From Pseudomonas bharatica CSV86 (GTDB taxonomy: Bacteria > Pseudomonadota > Gammaproteobacteria > Pseudomonadales > Pseudomonadaceae): a stretch of 64,000 nucleotides of DNA. How positions within the stretch are numbered: the first letter of the stretch is position 1; each line of letters opens with the position of its first letter. Shown piece by piece: positions 47,300 through 55,968 of this stretch. The stretch covers positions 1,302,001-1,366,000 of the forward strand of contig NZ_AMWJ02000002.1 in the NCBI RefSeq assembly GCF_000319305.2, in the 5' to 3' direction. The position numbers and the translations under genes are program-made. The notes beneath the pieces were generated by a model. The model was not told the origin of the DNA. It was given only the letters and a program-made list of their open reading frames with translations, and did no database searches.

Positions 47300-48307
47300 A
47301 TGCCGATCCGTCACTGCATCGTCCACCTGATCGACAAGAAACCCGATGGCAGCCCAGCAGTCCTGCACGCGCGCGATTCCGAACTGGCAGAATCGACCGC
47401 CATCGAAAACCTCCTGGCCGACCTGAACGACAGCTACAACGCCAAGCAGGGCAAGGCCTGGGGCTTCTTCCATGCCGAGTCAGGCGCCCACCCCTTCAGC
47501 GGCTGGCTGAAGGAATACCTCGATAGCGAGAAGACCTTCACCGAATTCAGCCGCATCGCGGTGGAACACCTGCAGAAGCTAATGGAAGAGTCGAACCTGT
47601 CGGTCGGCGGGCACGTGCTGTTTGCCCATTACCAGCAAGGCATGACCGACTACCTGGCCATCGCCCTGCTGCACCACAGCGAAGGCGTGGCGGTGAACGC
47701 CGAGCTGGATGTCACCCCGTCCCGTCACCTGGACCTCAGCCAGTTGCACCTGGCGGCACGGATCAATATTTCCGAGTGGCGCAACAACGCGAACTCCAAG
47801 CAGTACATTTCCTTTATCAAGGGCAAGAACGGCAAGAAGGTCTCGGACTACTTCCGCGACTTCATCGGCTGCCAGGAAGGGGTCGACGGTCCGGGCGAAA
47901 CACGCACCCTGCTCAAGGCCTTCAGCGATTTCGTCGAGAGCGAGGACCTGCCCGAGGAAGCCGCCCGCGAGAAGACCCAGACCCTGGTCGACTACGCCAC
48001 CAGCCAGACCCGCGCCGGCGAGCCGGTGACCCTTGAAGAACTCTCCGGCCTGATCGACGAAGACCGGCCGAAAGCCTTCTATGACCATATCCGTAACAAG
48101 GACTACGGCCTGTCACCGGAGATTCCGGCGGACAAGCGTACCCTGAATCAATTCCGCCGCTTCACCGGCCGCGCCGAGGGCCTCTCGATCAGCTTCGAGG
48201 CCCATCTGCTGGGTTCCAAGATCGAGTACGACGAGGAGGCCGGAACCCTGATCATCAAGGGCCTGCCGACCCAATTGACCGACCAGTTGAAACGCCGCAA
48301 GGACTGA
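47300..48307 (+). CDS. ndpA: Nucleoid-associated protein NdpA (YejK family)
   Basis: Abundant chromosome-associated protein of 335 residues; the exact role is not settled. It starts MPIRHCIVHLIDKKPDGSPA, and the family segments KAWGFFHAESGAHPFSGWL, LSVGGHVLFAHYQQGMTDYL and NINISEWRNN-like (here ARINISEWRNNANSKQYISF) are clear. It is divergent from the HU gene, a fitting neighbour. Frames starting earlier lie in the control region. Confidence 0.9.
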   Translation: MPIRHCIVHLIDKKPDGSPAVLHARDSELAESTAIENLLADLNDSYNAKQGKAWGFFHAESGAHPFSGWLKEYLDSEKTFTEFSRIAVEHLQKLMEESNLSVGGHVLFAHYQQGMTDYLAIALLHHSEGVAVNAELDVTPSRHLDLSQLHLAARINISEWRNNANSKQYISFIKGKNGKKVSDYFRDFIGCQEGVDGPGETRTLLKAFSDFVESEDLPEEAAREKTQTLVDYATSQTRAGEPVTLEELSGLIDEDRPKAFYDHIRNKDYGLSPEIPADKRTLNQFRRFTGRAEGLSISFEAHLLGSKIEYDEEAGTLIIKGLPTQLTDQLKRRKD

Positions 48308-48367
48308 ACCGCCGGTCCGAACTGGCATTTTTGTCAGTAGCTGAGCCTATGTCCGCCTCCTTAGCCT

Positions 48368-48416
48368 GAGATTGTCACCACCGGCAATCTCGGCCTCATG
48401 TCCCGCTCGTGGTGAC
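48368..48416 (+). other. Two mutually exclusive hairpins in the leader of the secreted-protein gene
   Basis: Hairpin A pairs GAGATTG (48368-48374) with CAATCTC (48385-48391). Hairpin B pairs GTCACCAC (48374-48381) with GTGGTGAC (48409-48416). They share bases 48374-48381 and cannot both form. They lie between ndpA and the gene at 48453; there is no T run. Confidence 0.55.
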
Positions 48417-48452
48417 TTCCTGCCAGTCAACCTTCGCTTGCCGGGGTGAACG

Positions 48453-49724
48453 ATGAAGACACTCGCGACACTTCTTGCACTGACGACCGTACTCGCCTCG
48501 GGTACCACCCTCGCCGGCCCCGGCGAGGATACGGTCAATGCCATGAACGTTCGTCTCACCGACCAGAGAGTGAATTGCGGCGCGCTGTCGATGCCCGCCG
48601 TTCTCTGCACCGGGGTCATAGTCAGGGCCACCGACGATCCCAGGTTCTGGGTCCCCCAGGAAAAGAACATCAAGTCCGGCGCGATCTCCGCCTCGTACCT
48701 GCGCAACGATGCCAAGTTCAAGACCTTGGTCTTTGGCCGCAACAGGGGCTTCACCCTGTTACCGGTCTTGCTCAACCGGCCAAACAACCAAACTTACGAG
48801 GTGCTCTGCGCCTTCCCCAACGATGGCGGCACGGATAACCGCAACGATCGCGGCTGCGGGGATCATGTGCAAAACCCCGAGGTGCAGGACTACTGCGACG
48901 TGCTGGGCATCATGACCGGGGAAGACTGGTACAGGAGATTCCGTTCCGACAAGGTGCTGTACAGCGAGATCTGCGCCTTCGACATTCGCGACCGTCGCAA
49001 CGCCCATGCCGGCCCGGCCTTCATGGCCAGCATCAATGCCCGCAACCTGGGCGGCGAGACCCTGTTCGCCGTGCAGAACGAACTGCGCATCGCCACCTGG
49101 GGCAACAATCCGCCCTTCGACCCTCCGGTGGAAAGCGTCTTCTACACAGCGCCTCCGGTGTCCGACACCTCGGGCCTGGAGGGTGCCCGGGCCGGGCAGA
49201 TCGAATGGTGGCTGGCAGCCAGGCAGTACCTGCCGTTGGTCAAGCTGAACCTGCCGCAGACCATGGCGGCCAATCCGCACTTTGGCTTCGACACCGTGGA
49301 TCAAGTGATCCAGCCTGTCAGCGAACCCGATCGGTGCCCGGGCTTCATCAAAAGCTCTGCCTGGAAAACCGAACGCAAAGGCGCCTACTTCGCCACTCAA
49401 TTGGACAGCCTGCAGGTCGAGCTCAACGATTGCGCGAAAACTATCCCGCCCAGCCAATTGAACAACCTGTTCAATGAGATCGCTGCCCGCCATTACCGGG
49501 ACGAGAAATGGGGAGACCACCCGGTCCTTACCACCGATGCCACGCAGAACGCGGCACTGGTACAGGCCAAAAACTATCCACGCCCCGCCCATATCGTCAG
49601 CGGCATGCGCGCTCAGTTGGCCTGCCAACTGGCACTGCCGGCACGACCGGCGATCATCACGCTGGAGCCCAAGCGCCCCGAGGGTACGACCGAAGCGTTG
49701 AAGAACATGAACTGCAACCTTTAA
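48453..49724 (+). CDS. Secreted Cys-rich protein, possibly of the halovibrin (HvnA-like) family
   Basis: A 423-residue protein with a clear signal peptide (MKTLATLLALTTVLASGTTLA). The mature part has ten cysteines (for example NCG, VLCTG, DRGCGD, DYCD, EICAFD, MNCNL at the end), consistent with several disulfide bonds in an exported protein. PAVLCTGVIVRAT, SGAISASYLRNDAKFKTL and EWWLAARQYLPLVKLNLPQT recall Pseudomonas proteins annotated as halovibrin HvnA; Vibrio fischeri Hvn proteins are secreted NAD-glycohydrolases (first reported as ADP-ribosyltransferases). I recognise this by pattern only. It stands alone between ndpA and a GIY-YIG gene, with GGGGTG as ribosome site. It ends on a TTAA shared with the convergent gene. 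Confidence 0.7.
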   Translation: MKTLATLLALTTVLASGTTLAGPGEDTVNAMNVRLTDQRVNCGALSMPAVLCTGVIVRATDDPRFWVPQEKNIKSGAISASYLRNDAKFKTLVFGRNRGFTLLPVLLNRPNNQTYEVLCAFPNDGGTDNRNDRGCGDHVQNPEVQDYCDVLGIMTGEDWYRRFRSDKVLYSEICAFDIRDRRNAHAGPAFMASINARNLGGETLFAVQNELRIATWGNNPPFDPPVESVFYTAPPVSDTSGLEGARAGQIEWWLAARQYLPLVKLNLPQTMAANPHFGFDTVDQVIQPVSEPDRCPGFIKSSAWKTERKGAYFATQLDSLQVELNDCAKTIPPSQLNNLFNEIAARHYRDEKWGDHPVLTTDATQNAALVQAKNYPRPAHIVSGMRAQLACQLALPARPAIITLEPKRPEGTTEALKNMNCNL

Positions 49725-50014
49725 ACGGATACTCCGGCGAAGGATGCCACCAGTGCCTCCTTCGCGCTCTTGCGCAAGCGCTTGATCAGGCGTTCATGAC
49801 GCAGGGCCTGCGACTTGTCCGGCCATTGCTCGACGTACACCAGCGCCACCGCCGGGCTGGTGCTGAAATAGCGAGCGCCCTGGCCTTTCTGGTGAGCCGC
49901 GAAACGGCGTTCGGGATTGTCGCTGATGCCGCAGTACAGCGAGCCGTTGGCGGCCCGCACGAGATAGACGTACCAAGGCTTTTCAGGGAGAACGGGGGCG
50001 GCGGCGTCGGTCAC
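49721..50014 (-). CDS. GIY-YIG domain nuclease-like protein
   Basis: A 97-residue single-domain protein of the UPF0213/YhbQ group. WYVYLVRAANGSLYCGISDNPERRFAAH is the GIY-YIG core with the catalytic tyrosine and arginine region, and ALRHERLIKRLRKSAKEALV the C-terminal helix carrying the conserved glutamate. A role in DNA or nucleic-acid processing is inferred from the domain. Its stop codon overlaps that of the facing secreted-protein gene by 4 bases. Confidence 0.85.
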   Translation of the reverse strand: MTDAAAPVLPEKPWYVYLVRAANGSLYCGISDNPERRFAAHQKGQGARYFSTSPAVALVYVEQWPDKSQALRHERLIKRLRKSAKEALVASFAGVSV

Positions 50015-50058
50015 GGTGAACTGAAAGGTCTGACGGCAGAAGCCGACAGCTTACCGCC

Positions 50059-50529
50059 TCAGCGCCCGCTCTGGAACGCGCGCAGGCCCTTGAGCGCCTG
50101 CTGGCCGACCTTGTTGCGCAGGAATGGCGTCCAGCCCAGCAGCAACCCTGGAGTGCCCAGTGCCTGGTGGGACCAGCGCCAGAAATCGAAGACATCATGG
50201 TGTTCGACGATCAGGCCATCGCGGATGACGAAAGTGGCGCGAATATCGTTGACCACCACGCGTCCCGTCTGGCTGAACAGGTAGGTCGCTACCCAATGCG
50301 CCGAGCCGCCACGCTCGTCGGCGCGGACGTTATCGAAGGTCAGGGAGAAGTCCTTGGCGCGGCTGGTCAGCATGCGCCACATATCGCCAGCATCCTTGCC
50401 GCGCAAGGTGCCGAAGGCCGGGTCGCTGAAGACGATATCGGGGCTGTAGCAAGCGACCATCGCCTCGGCATCCAGGCGCTGGAAGGCCTGGTAGAAACGG
50501 TTGATCAGGGCACTGTTGGCATCGCTCAT
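50059..50529 (-). CDS. Nuclear transport factor 2-like (SnoaL-type) protein
   Basis: A 156-residue soluble protein with the NTF2-like cone fold: ALINRFYQAFQRLDAEAMVACYSPDIVFSDPAFGTLRGKDAGDMW at the N-terminus, then VNDIRATFVIRDGLIVEHHDVFDFWRW. The ATG at 50529 (MSDAN) is chosen; longer frames add an unlikely extension. Such proteins are often small isomerases or ligand binders. No neighbour suggests the substrate. Confidence 0.78.
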   Translation of the reverse strand: MSDANSALINRFYQAFQRLDAEAMVACYSPDIVFSDPAFGTLRGKDAGDMWRMLTSRAKDFSLTFDNVRADERGGSAHWVATYLFSQTGRVVVNDIRATFVIRDGLIVEHHDVFDFWRWSHQALGTPGLLLGWTPFLRNKVGQQALKGLRAFQSGR

Positions 50530-50621
50530 GGCGGGTTCCATCACCGGAAGGATCGAGCGATGCACGATAGTCCGGCTGGCAGCACAAGACCAGTGCCATC
50601 AACCGGACGAATGGCGCGACT

Positions 50622-51899
50622 TCAGATCCGCTCGCTGCTCACCCGGACATACCGTGCGCGGCCGGCCAGCAACCCGAAGCCGATGGCACCGGTGCCGATG
50701 ACCGCGAAGATCCAGCCCACCGCATTCCAACCGCCGGATAGGTCGTGCACCAGTCCCACCGCGAACGGTCCGGCCGAGGCCAGGGTATAACCGACGCCCT
50801 GGGCCATGCTCGAAAGATGGGCTGCGACATGGGCGTCCCGGGAACGCAGGACGATCAGGGTCAGGGCCAGGGCGAAGGTGCCGCCCTGGCCGATGCCAAG
50901 CACCACGGCCCAGCCCCACAACCCGCCGAGCGGCGCGTACAGGCAGCCGAACAGACCGACCAGGGTCAGCAGCATGACGATAACGATCGCCAGGCGCTGG
51001 TCCTTGCCGCGGGTGGCCAGCATCGGCGCGGTCAGTGCGCTGAGCAATTGCACGATCACCGAGCCGGACAGCACCAGGCCCGCTTCGACAGGGCTCAGGC
51101 CCCGACCGATAAGGATCGACGGCAGCCAGCCGAAGACGATATAAGCCAGCGACGATTGCAACCCCATGTACAGCGTGACCTGCCAGGCCAGGCGGTCGCA
51201 CCACAGGCCGCGCACCTGGAACGCGGCATGATGCGCGCCGTGGCCCTGACGGGCCTGTGGCAACCAGATCAAGGCTGCCAGCAGCGCTGGAACCAGCCAG
51301 ACGCCAAGCCCGAGGCGCCAGTCATCGCCGAAGTGATGCCCCAGCGGCACCGTCGCCCCCGCCGCTAGCGCCGCGCCCAGGCACAGGGCCATGGTGTAGA
51401 CGCCCATCAGGCTGCCGGCATGGCTCGGAAAATCGCGCTTGACGATGCCCGGCAGGAGAACACCGATCACCCCGATGCTGGCACCCGCGATGAGGCTGCC
51501 GGCGAAGATGCCGAAGCTGCCAAGGTTGCTGCGCAAGGCAATGCCGCCAGCCAGGCACAGCAGCACGCCGAGGATCACCCGCTCGCTGCCGAAACGCCGT
51601 GCCAGCAGCGGTGCCAGGGGCGCGAACAGGCCCAGGCACAGTACCGGCAAGGTCGTCAGCAAACCGGCCTGGGAACCGCTCAGGCCCAGGCTGCGGGACA
51701 CATCACCGAGGACCGGGGCCATGCTCGACAGCGCCGGACGCAGGTTCAGCGCCACCAACACCAGGCCGAGCAGAAGCAGCCAGGCGCTGGGTTGTCGGGC
51801 AGGCGGCTGCAGTTCGGCATCGTCGACTTCGGCGTCGATCAGCAATTCGTCAAGCACCGGCCCGTGGGGCGTCGGCTTGGTGGGAAGGTCTTGGCCCAT
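50622..51899 (-). CDS. MFS transporter, CynX/NimT type
   Basis: A 425-residue inner-membrane carrier with about 12 helices after a 40-residue cytoplasmic N-terminus. ALNLRPALSSMAPVLGDVSRSLGLS is the CynX/NimT signature, and LAPLLARRFGSERVI is the loop between helices 2 and 3 of the major facilitator fold. Family members carry cyanate or 2-nitroimidazole; the substrate here is unknown. It lies 15 bases after a GntR regulator gene, which probably controls it. Confidence 0.85.
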   Translation of the reverse strand: MGQDLPTKPTPHGPVLDELLIDAEVDDAELQPPARQPSAWLLLLGLVLVALNLRPALSSMAPVLGDVSRSLGLSGSQAGLLTTLPVLCLGLFAPLAPLLARRFGSERVILGVLLCLAGGIALRSNLGSFGIFAGSLIAGASIGVIGVLLPGIVKRDFPSHAGSLMGVYTMALCLGAALAAGATVPLGHHFGDDWRLGLGVWLVPALLAALIWLPQARQGHGAHHAAFQVRGLWCDRLAWQVTLYMGLQSSLAYIVFGWLPSILIGRGLSPVEAGLVLSGSVIVQLLSALTAPMLATRGKDQRLAIVIVMLLTLVGLFGCLYAPLGGLWGWAVVLGIGQGGTFALALTLIVLRSRDAHVAAHLSSMAQGVGYTLASAGPFAVGLVHDLSGGWNAVGWIFAVIGTGAIGFGLLAGRARYVRVSSERI

Positions 51900-51914
51900 G
51901 GCAGTCTCGAAAGT

Positions 51915-52559
51915 TCAAGGTTCATTGATCAACGTCCGGCTGAGGGTCTTGGCCCGTTCCGGATCTTGTCGCTCGACGGCGTCGAGGATTTGTACGTGCA
52001 GGTCGAATACCGCCTGCTTGCGCGGGGTGTGGCTCATGCTGTGTTCCAGCTTCATCGCCACCACACTGGAGAAATAGCGGTACAGCTCGCTGAGTGCCGG
52101 GTTGTGCGCGGCGTCCACAAGGCGCTGGTGGAAGACCAGGTCGCAGCGGATGTAGTCGTCGAGCTCGCCATGGAAATGGTTGCTGCTGTGCCTGAGCGCC
52201 TCGTGCAATCCGGCCAGGTCCGCCTCGGTACGACGCAGCGCGGCCAGGCCGATGGCTTCGGCTTCCAGCAGGTGCCGCGCTTCCCTGGCATGTTCCAGGC
52301 TGCAGGCCGACAGCGCCTGCACCGCCGACAACGGATCGGAGGCGGTGCGCAGGTAGCTGCCATCGCCCTGGCGGATCTCCACCTGGCCGCTGAAGGCCAG
52401 CACGCGCATGGCTTCACGCACGGTGTTGCGGCTGATACCGAGTTCGGCAGCCAGTTCGGGCTCGGTGGGCAGGCGCTGGCCAACGGCCCAGAAGCCCTGG
52501 GTGATGCGCTGGCGCAGCTGTTCGACGGCTTGTTCGACCAGGGAGCGTTTGATGAGCAT
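51915..52559 (-). CDS. GntR-family transcriptional regulator (FadR subfamily)
   Basis: A 214-residue DNA-binding regulator. The N-terminal winged helix is RLPTEPELAAELGISRNTVREAMRVLAFSG (about 33-62); the C-terminal all-helical FCD domain (about 80-210) binds a metal and a small carboxylate in relatives. The ATG at 52559 is preferred because an in-frame ATG at 52580 lies within an inverted repeat that looks like an operator. It probably controls itself and the MFS gene directly downstream. Confidence 0.85.
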   Translation of the reverse strand: MLIKRSLVEQAVEQLRQRITQGFWAVGQRLPTEPELAAELGISRNTVREAMRVLAFSGQVEIRQGDGSYLRTASDPLSAVQALSACSLEHAREARHLLEAEAIGLAALRRTEADLAGLHEALRHSSNHFHGELDDYIRCDLVFHQRLVDAAHNPALSELYRYFSSVVAMKLEHSMSHTPRKQAVFDLHVQILDAVERQDPERAKTLSRTLINEP

Positions 52560-52569
52560 TGGGTTATTA

Positions 52570-52586
52570 CATCCAATCATCGGATG
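52570..52586. promoter_or_regulatory. Inverted repeat upstream of the GntR gene, possible autoregulatory operator
   Basis: CATCC-N7-GGATG is a perfect 5-bp inverted repeat 11 bases before the start codon. FadR-subfamily regulators commonly bind short palindromes at their own promoters. Confidence 0.4.
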
Positions 52587-52660
52587 AATTCAGAGAGGGC
52601 AAGGTTAACGGGTTGTTTCAGAGAATTGCAAATCGGGAGGGAGATAAAGGTTGAGCTTTC

Positions 52661-52723
52661 GGGCCTCATCGCTGGCAAGCCAGCTCCCACCCTGTGGAGC
52701 TGGCTTGCCAGCGATGAGGCCCT
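52661..52723. repeat. REP doublet between hisC and the GntR gene
   Basis: Tight inverted pair (GGGCCTCATCGC at the left, GCGATGAGGCCC at the right) with almost no spacer. It lies 5 bases after the hisC stop and may end the leftward his transcript. Confidence 0.9.
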
Positions 52724-52727
52724 AAGG

Positions 52728-53774
52728 TCAGTTCAGGGCGTCGAGCAACGCCTGGTTCTGCTCTTCGGTACCGATGCTGATACGCAGGAACTGGTCGATC
52801 CGCGGCAGCTTGAAGTGCCGCACGATCACACCCTGCTCACGCAGCGCCGCAGCGATGCCGGCAGCATCTTTCTGCGGGTGACGGGCGAAGATGAAGTTGG
52901 CCGCAGACGGCAGCACCTCAAAGCCACGCGCGGTCAACTCGGCCACCAGCCTCTCGCGACTGGCGATGACCTTGTTGCACGTCTCTTCGAAATACCCGCG
53001 GTCCTCGAACGCCGCAGTGGCGCCGACGATGGCGATACGATCGAGCGGATAGGAGTTGAAGCTGTTCTTGATCCGCTCCAGCGCCTCGATCAGGTCCGGA
53101 TGCCCGACCGCCAGGCCAACCCGCAGCCCCGCCAGCGAGCGCGACTTGGACAGGGTCTGGGTCACCAGCAGGTTCGGGTAACGGTCCACCAGGCTGATCG
53201 CGGTCTGCCCGCCGAAATCGATATAGGCCTCATCCACCACCACCACCGACTCGGTGTTGAGCTTGAGCAGTTGCTCGATGGCGTCCAGGGCCAGCAGGCA
53301 ACCGGTCGGCGCGTTCGGGTTGGGGAAGATGATCCCGGCGTTCGGCTGCCTGTAGTCTTCGACGCGGATCTGGAACTGCGCGTCCAGCGCCACCGGTGCC
53401 GACTTGATGCCATACAGGCCGCAGTACACCGGATAGAAGCTGTAGCTGATGTCCGGGAACAGCAGCGGTGCGTCGTGCTGGAACAGGCCGTGGAAGATGT
53501 GCGCCAGCACTTCGTCCGAGCCGTTGCCGAGGAACACCTGGTTGGGCTGCACGCCGTAATAGCGAGCGACGGCCTGCTTGAGCAGGTCGCTGTTCGGGTC
53601 CGGGTACAGGCGCAGGTTCTCGCCCAGTTCGCCACGCATGGCTTCCAGCGCTTTCGGCGAAGGGCCATACGGGTTTTCGTTGGTGTTGAGCTTGACCAGT
53701 TTGGTCAACTTCGGCTGTTCGCCCGGTACGTAGGGCACCAGGTTCTTGACGAAGGGGCTCCAGAATTTGCTCAT
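52728..53774 (-). CDS. hisC: Histidinol-phosphate aminotransferase
   Basis: PLP-dependent step of histidine synthesis turning imidazole acetol phosphate into histidinol phosphate. 348 residues; the PLP lysine is in TQTLSKSRSLAGLRVGLAVG, with NPNAPTG and DEAYIDFGG typical of fold-type I aminotransferases. It follows hisD by 2 bases, so hisG-hisD-hisC read leftward as one unit, apart from a 125-bp gap after hisG. Confidence 0.94.
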   Translation of the reverse strand: MSKFWSPFVKNLVPYVPGEQPKLTKLVKLNTNENPYGPSPKALEAMRGELGENLRLYPDPNSDLLKQAVARYYGVQPNQVFLGNGSDEVLAHIFHGLFQHDAPLLFPDISYSFYPVYCGLYGIKSAPVALDAQFQIRVEDYRQPNAGIIFPNPNAPTGCLLALDAIEQLLKLNTESVVVVDEAYIDFGGQTAISLVDRYPNLLVTQTLSKSRSLAGLRVGLAVGHPDLIEALERIKNSFNSYPLDRIAIVGATAAFEDRGYFEETCNKVIASRERLVAELTARGFEVLPSAANFIFARHPQKDAAGIAAALREQGVIVRHFKLPRIDQFLRISIGTEEQNQALLDALN

Positions 53775-53776
53775 GT

Positions 53777-55102
53777 TCAGTTGCCCTCTTTATCGGCAAG
53801 GATGCGGTATTCGGCACTGCGCGCGTGGGCGCTGAGGGACTCGCCGCGGGCCAGGACCGATGCGGTCTTGCCCAGTTCGGAAGCCCCCTGTTCGGAGCAG
53901 AAGATGATCGACGAACGCTTCTGGAAGTCGTAGACCCCCAGCGGCGAGGAGAACCGCGCGGTACCGGAGGTCGGCAGCACGTGGTTCGGGCCGGCGCAGT
54001 AGTCGCCCAGGGCTTCGCTGGTGTGGCGGCCCATGAAGATCGCACCGGCATGACGGATCTTCGGCAGCCAGGCCTGTGGGTCGGCGACAGAAAGCTCGAG
54101 GTGCTCCGGCGCGATGCGGTTGGCCACTTCGATGGCCTGCTCCATGTCGCGGACCTGGATCAGTGCGCCACGCCCTTCCATGGAGGTGCGGATGATCCCG
54201 GCGCGGTCCATGGTCGGCAGCAGCTTGTCGATGCTGGCGGCGACACGCTCGAGGAAATCGGCGTCGGGGCTGACCAGAATCGACTGGGCGTCCTCGTCGT
54301 GCTCGGCCTGGGAGAACAGGTCCATGGCGATCCAGTCCGGATCGGTCTGGCCATCACAGACCACGAGGATCTCAGACGGGCCGGCGATCATGTCGATACC
54401 GACCTGGCCGAACACGTGACGCTTGGCGGTGGCGACATAGATGTTGCCCGGACCGACCACCTTGTCCACCTGCGGGACGCTCTCGGTGCCATACGCCAGG
54501 GCCGCGACGGCCTGGGCACCGCCAATGGTGAAGACGCGATCGACACCGGCGATGCAGGCCGCGGCAAGGACCAGTTCATTGACCTCGCCACGCGGGGTCG
54601 GCACCACCATCACCACCTCGCTGACCCCGGCGACCTTGGCCGGAATGGCGTTCATCAGCACGGAGGACGGATACGACGCCTTGCCGCCCGGCACGTAAAG
54701 GCCGGCACGATCCAGCGGGGTGACCTTCTGGCCGAGGACGGTGCCGTCGGCCTCGGTGTAGCTCCAGGAATCCTGCTTCTGCCGCTCGTGGTACAGGCGC
54801 ACGCGCTCGGCAGCCTTTTCCAGGGCCTGGCGCTGCTCCGCGGTGATGCGGGTCAGGGCCAGTTCCAAGCGCTCGCGGCCGAGAATCAGGTCATCGATGG
54901 ATTTGGCGTCGACGCCATCGAAACGCTGGGTGAACTCCACCAGCGCTGCGTCGCCGCGCTCGCGCACGGCCTGGATGATGTCGAGGACCCGCTGGTTCAC
55001 CGCGTCATCAGACACGCTTTCCCAGCTCAGCAGATGATCCAGATGTCGGGCGAAATCCGGGTCAGCGGCATTGAGTCGGCGAATTGCGGTGGACGTGGTC
55101 AT
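53777..55102 (-). CDS. hisD: Histidinol dehydrogenase
   Basis: Zinc enzyme performing the last two oxidations to histidine with NAD+. 441 residues; GPSEILVVCDGQTDPDWIAMDLFSQAEHD contains the metal and catalytic residues (shown over residues near 245-275), and HTSEALGDYCAGPNHVLPTSGTAR is the conserved C-terminal segment. It is 125 bp downstream of hisG, with a hairpin in the gap. Confidence 0.95.
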   Translation of the reverse strand: MTTSTAIRRLNAADPDFARHLDHLLSWESVSDDAVNQRVLDIIQAVRERGDAALVEFTQRFDGVDAKSIDDLILGRERLELALTRITAEQRQALEKAAERVRLYHERQKQDSWSYTEADGTVLGQKVTPLDRAGLYVPGGKASYPSSVLMNAIPAKVAGVSEVVMVVPTPRGEVNELVLAAACIAGVDRVFTIGGAQAVAALAYGTESVPQVDKVVGPGNIYVATAKRHVFGQVGIDMIAGPSEILVVCDGQTDPDWIAMDLFSQAEHDEDAQSILVSPDADFLERVAASIDKLLPTMDRAGIIRTSMEGRGALIQVRDMEQAIEVANRIAPEHLELSVADPQAWLPKIRHAGAIFMGRHTSEALGDYCAGPNHVLPTSGTARFSSPLGVYDFQKRSSIIFCSEQGASELGKTASVLARGESLSAHARSAEYRILADKEGN

Positions 55103-55202
55103 AGCTAAGGCCTCGGTTATTTGGCGAATGCTCAGGCGCCCTGAAGCTACCAGACCATCCGCGCGGGCACCCGAGAAAATTGGCTATGACGCGGATAGAC
55201 GG

Positions 55203-55221
55203 GCGCGGCTAAAAGCCGCGC
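55203..55221 (-). other. Hairpin between hisG and hisD
   Basis: GCGCGGCT / AGCCGCGC (55203-55210 and 55214-55221) with a 3-nt loop, 6 bases after the hisG stop. It lacks a T run, so partial termination or RNA stabilisation is likelier than full termination. Confidence 0.5.
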
Positions 55222-55227
55222 GCATGG

Positions 55228-55863
55228 TCAGCCGCGGTGTCGCGACTCCACGGCCTGGCGCAGGGTGTCGATCAGGCTCTGGATACGGGCGTGCTGCATC
55301 TTCATCGATGCCTTGTTGACCACCAGGCGGGAGCTGATGGTGGCGATGAGTTCCTGGGGCTCAAGACCGTTGGCCCGCAGTGTGTTGCCGGTATCGACGA
55401 CGTCGATGATCTTGTCGGCGAGGTTGACCAGCGGCGCCAGCTCCATCGAGCCGTAGAGCTTGATGATATCGACCTGGCGGCCCTGCTCGGCGTAGTAGCG
55501 CTTGGCAACATTGACGAACTTGGTGGCGACGCGCAGGCGGCCCTTGGGCTCCGGGGCGCCGATGGCACCGGCGGTCATCAGCTTGCAGCGGGCGATGTTC
55601 AGGTCCAGCGGCTCGTACATGCCCTGGCCGCCGTATTCCATCAGCACATCCTTGCCGGCCACACCCAGATCGGCGGCACCATGCTCGACATAGGTCGGCA
55701 CGTCGGTGGCCCGCACGATCAGCAGGCGCACGTCGTCCTGGGTCGTGGGGATGATCAGTTTGCGGCTCTTGTCCGGATTCTCGGTGGGCACGATGCCCGC
55801 TTCCGCCAGCAGCGGCAGGGTATCGTCGAGAATGCGGCCCTTGGACAGCGCGATGGTCAACAT
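55228..55863 (-). CDS. hisG: ATP phosphoribosyltransferase, short form
   Basis: Catalyses the first step of histidine synthesis, joining ATP and PRPP. At 211 residues this is the short HisG form, which lacks the C-terminal regulatory domain and needs HisZ, expected elsewhere in the genome. LTIALSKGRILDDTLPLLAEAG opens the protein and VDIIKLYGSMELAPLVNLADKIIDVVDTGNTLRANGL is the PRPP-binding portion (about 130-165). It lies 105 bp downstream of murA. Confidence 0.95.
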   Translation of the reverse strand: MLTIALSKGRILDDTLPLLAEAGIVPTENPDKSRKLIIPTTQDDVRLLIVRATDVPTYVEHGAADLGVAGKDVLMEYGGQGMYEPLDLNIARCKLMTAGAIGAPEPKGRLRVATKFVNVAKRYYAEQGRQVDIIKLYGSMELAPLVNLADKIIDVVDTGNTLRANGLEPQELIATISSRLVVNKASMKMQHARIQSLIDTLRQAVESRHRG

Positions 55864-55968
55864 GAAACGTCGGTCCTTATGCGGCTTGAAGCCGCCGGCC
55901 CTGTACGAGCAACCGGCGGCGATCAGTTCGGTACGGCAGTGTCGGCGCGTCCCTGCGCCTGGTGCAGG

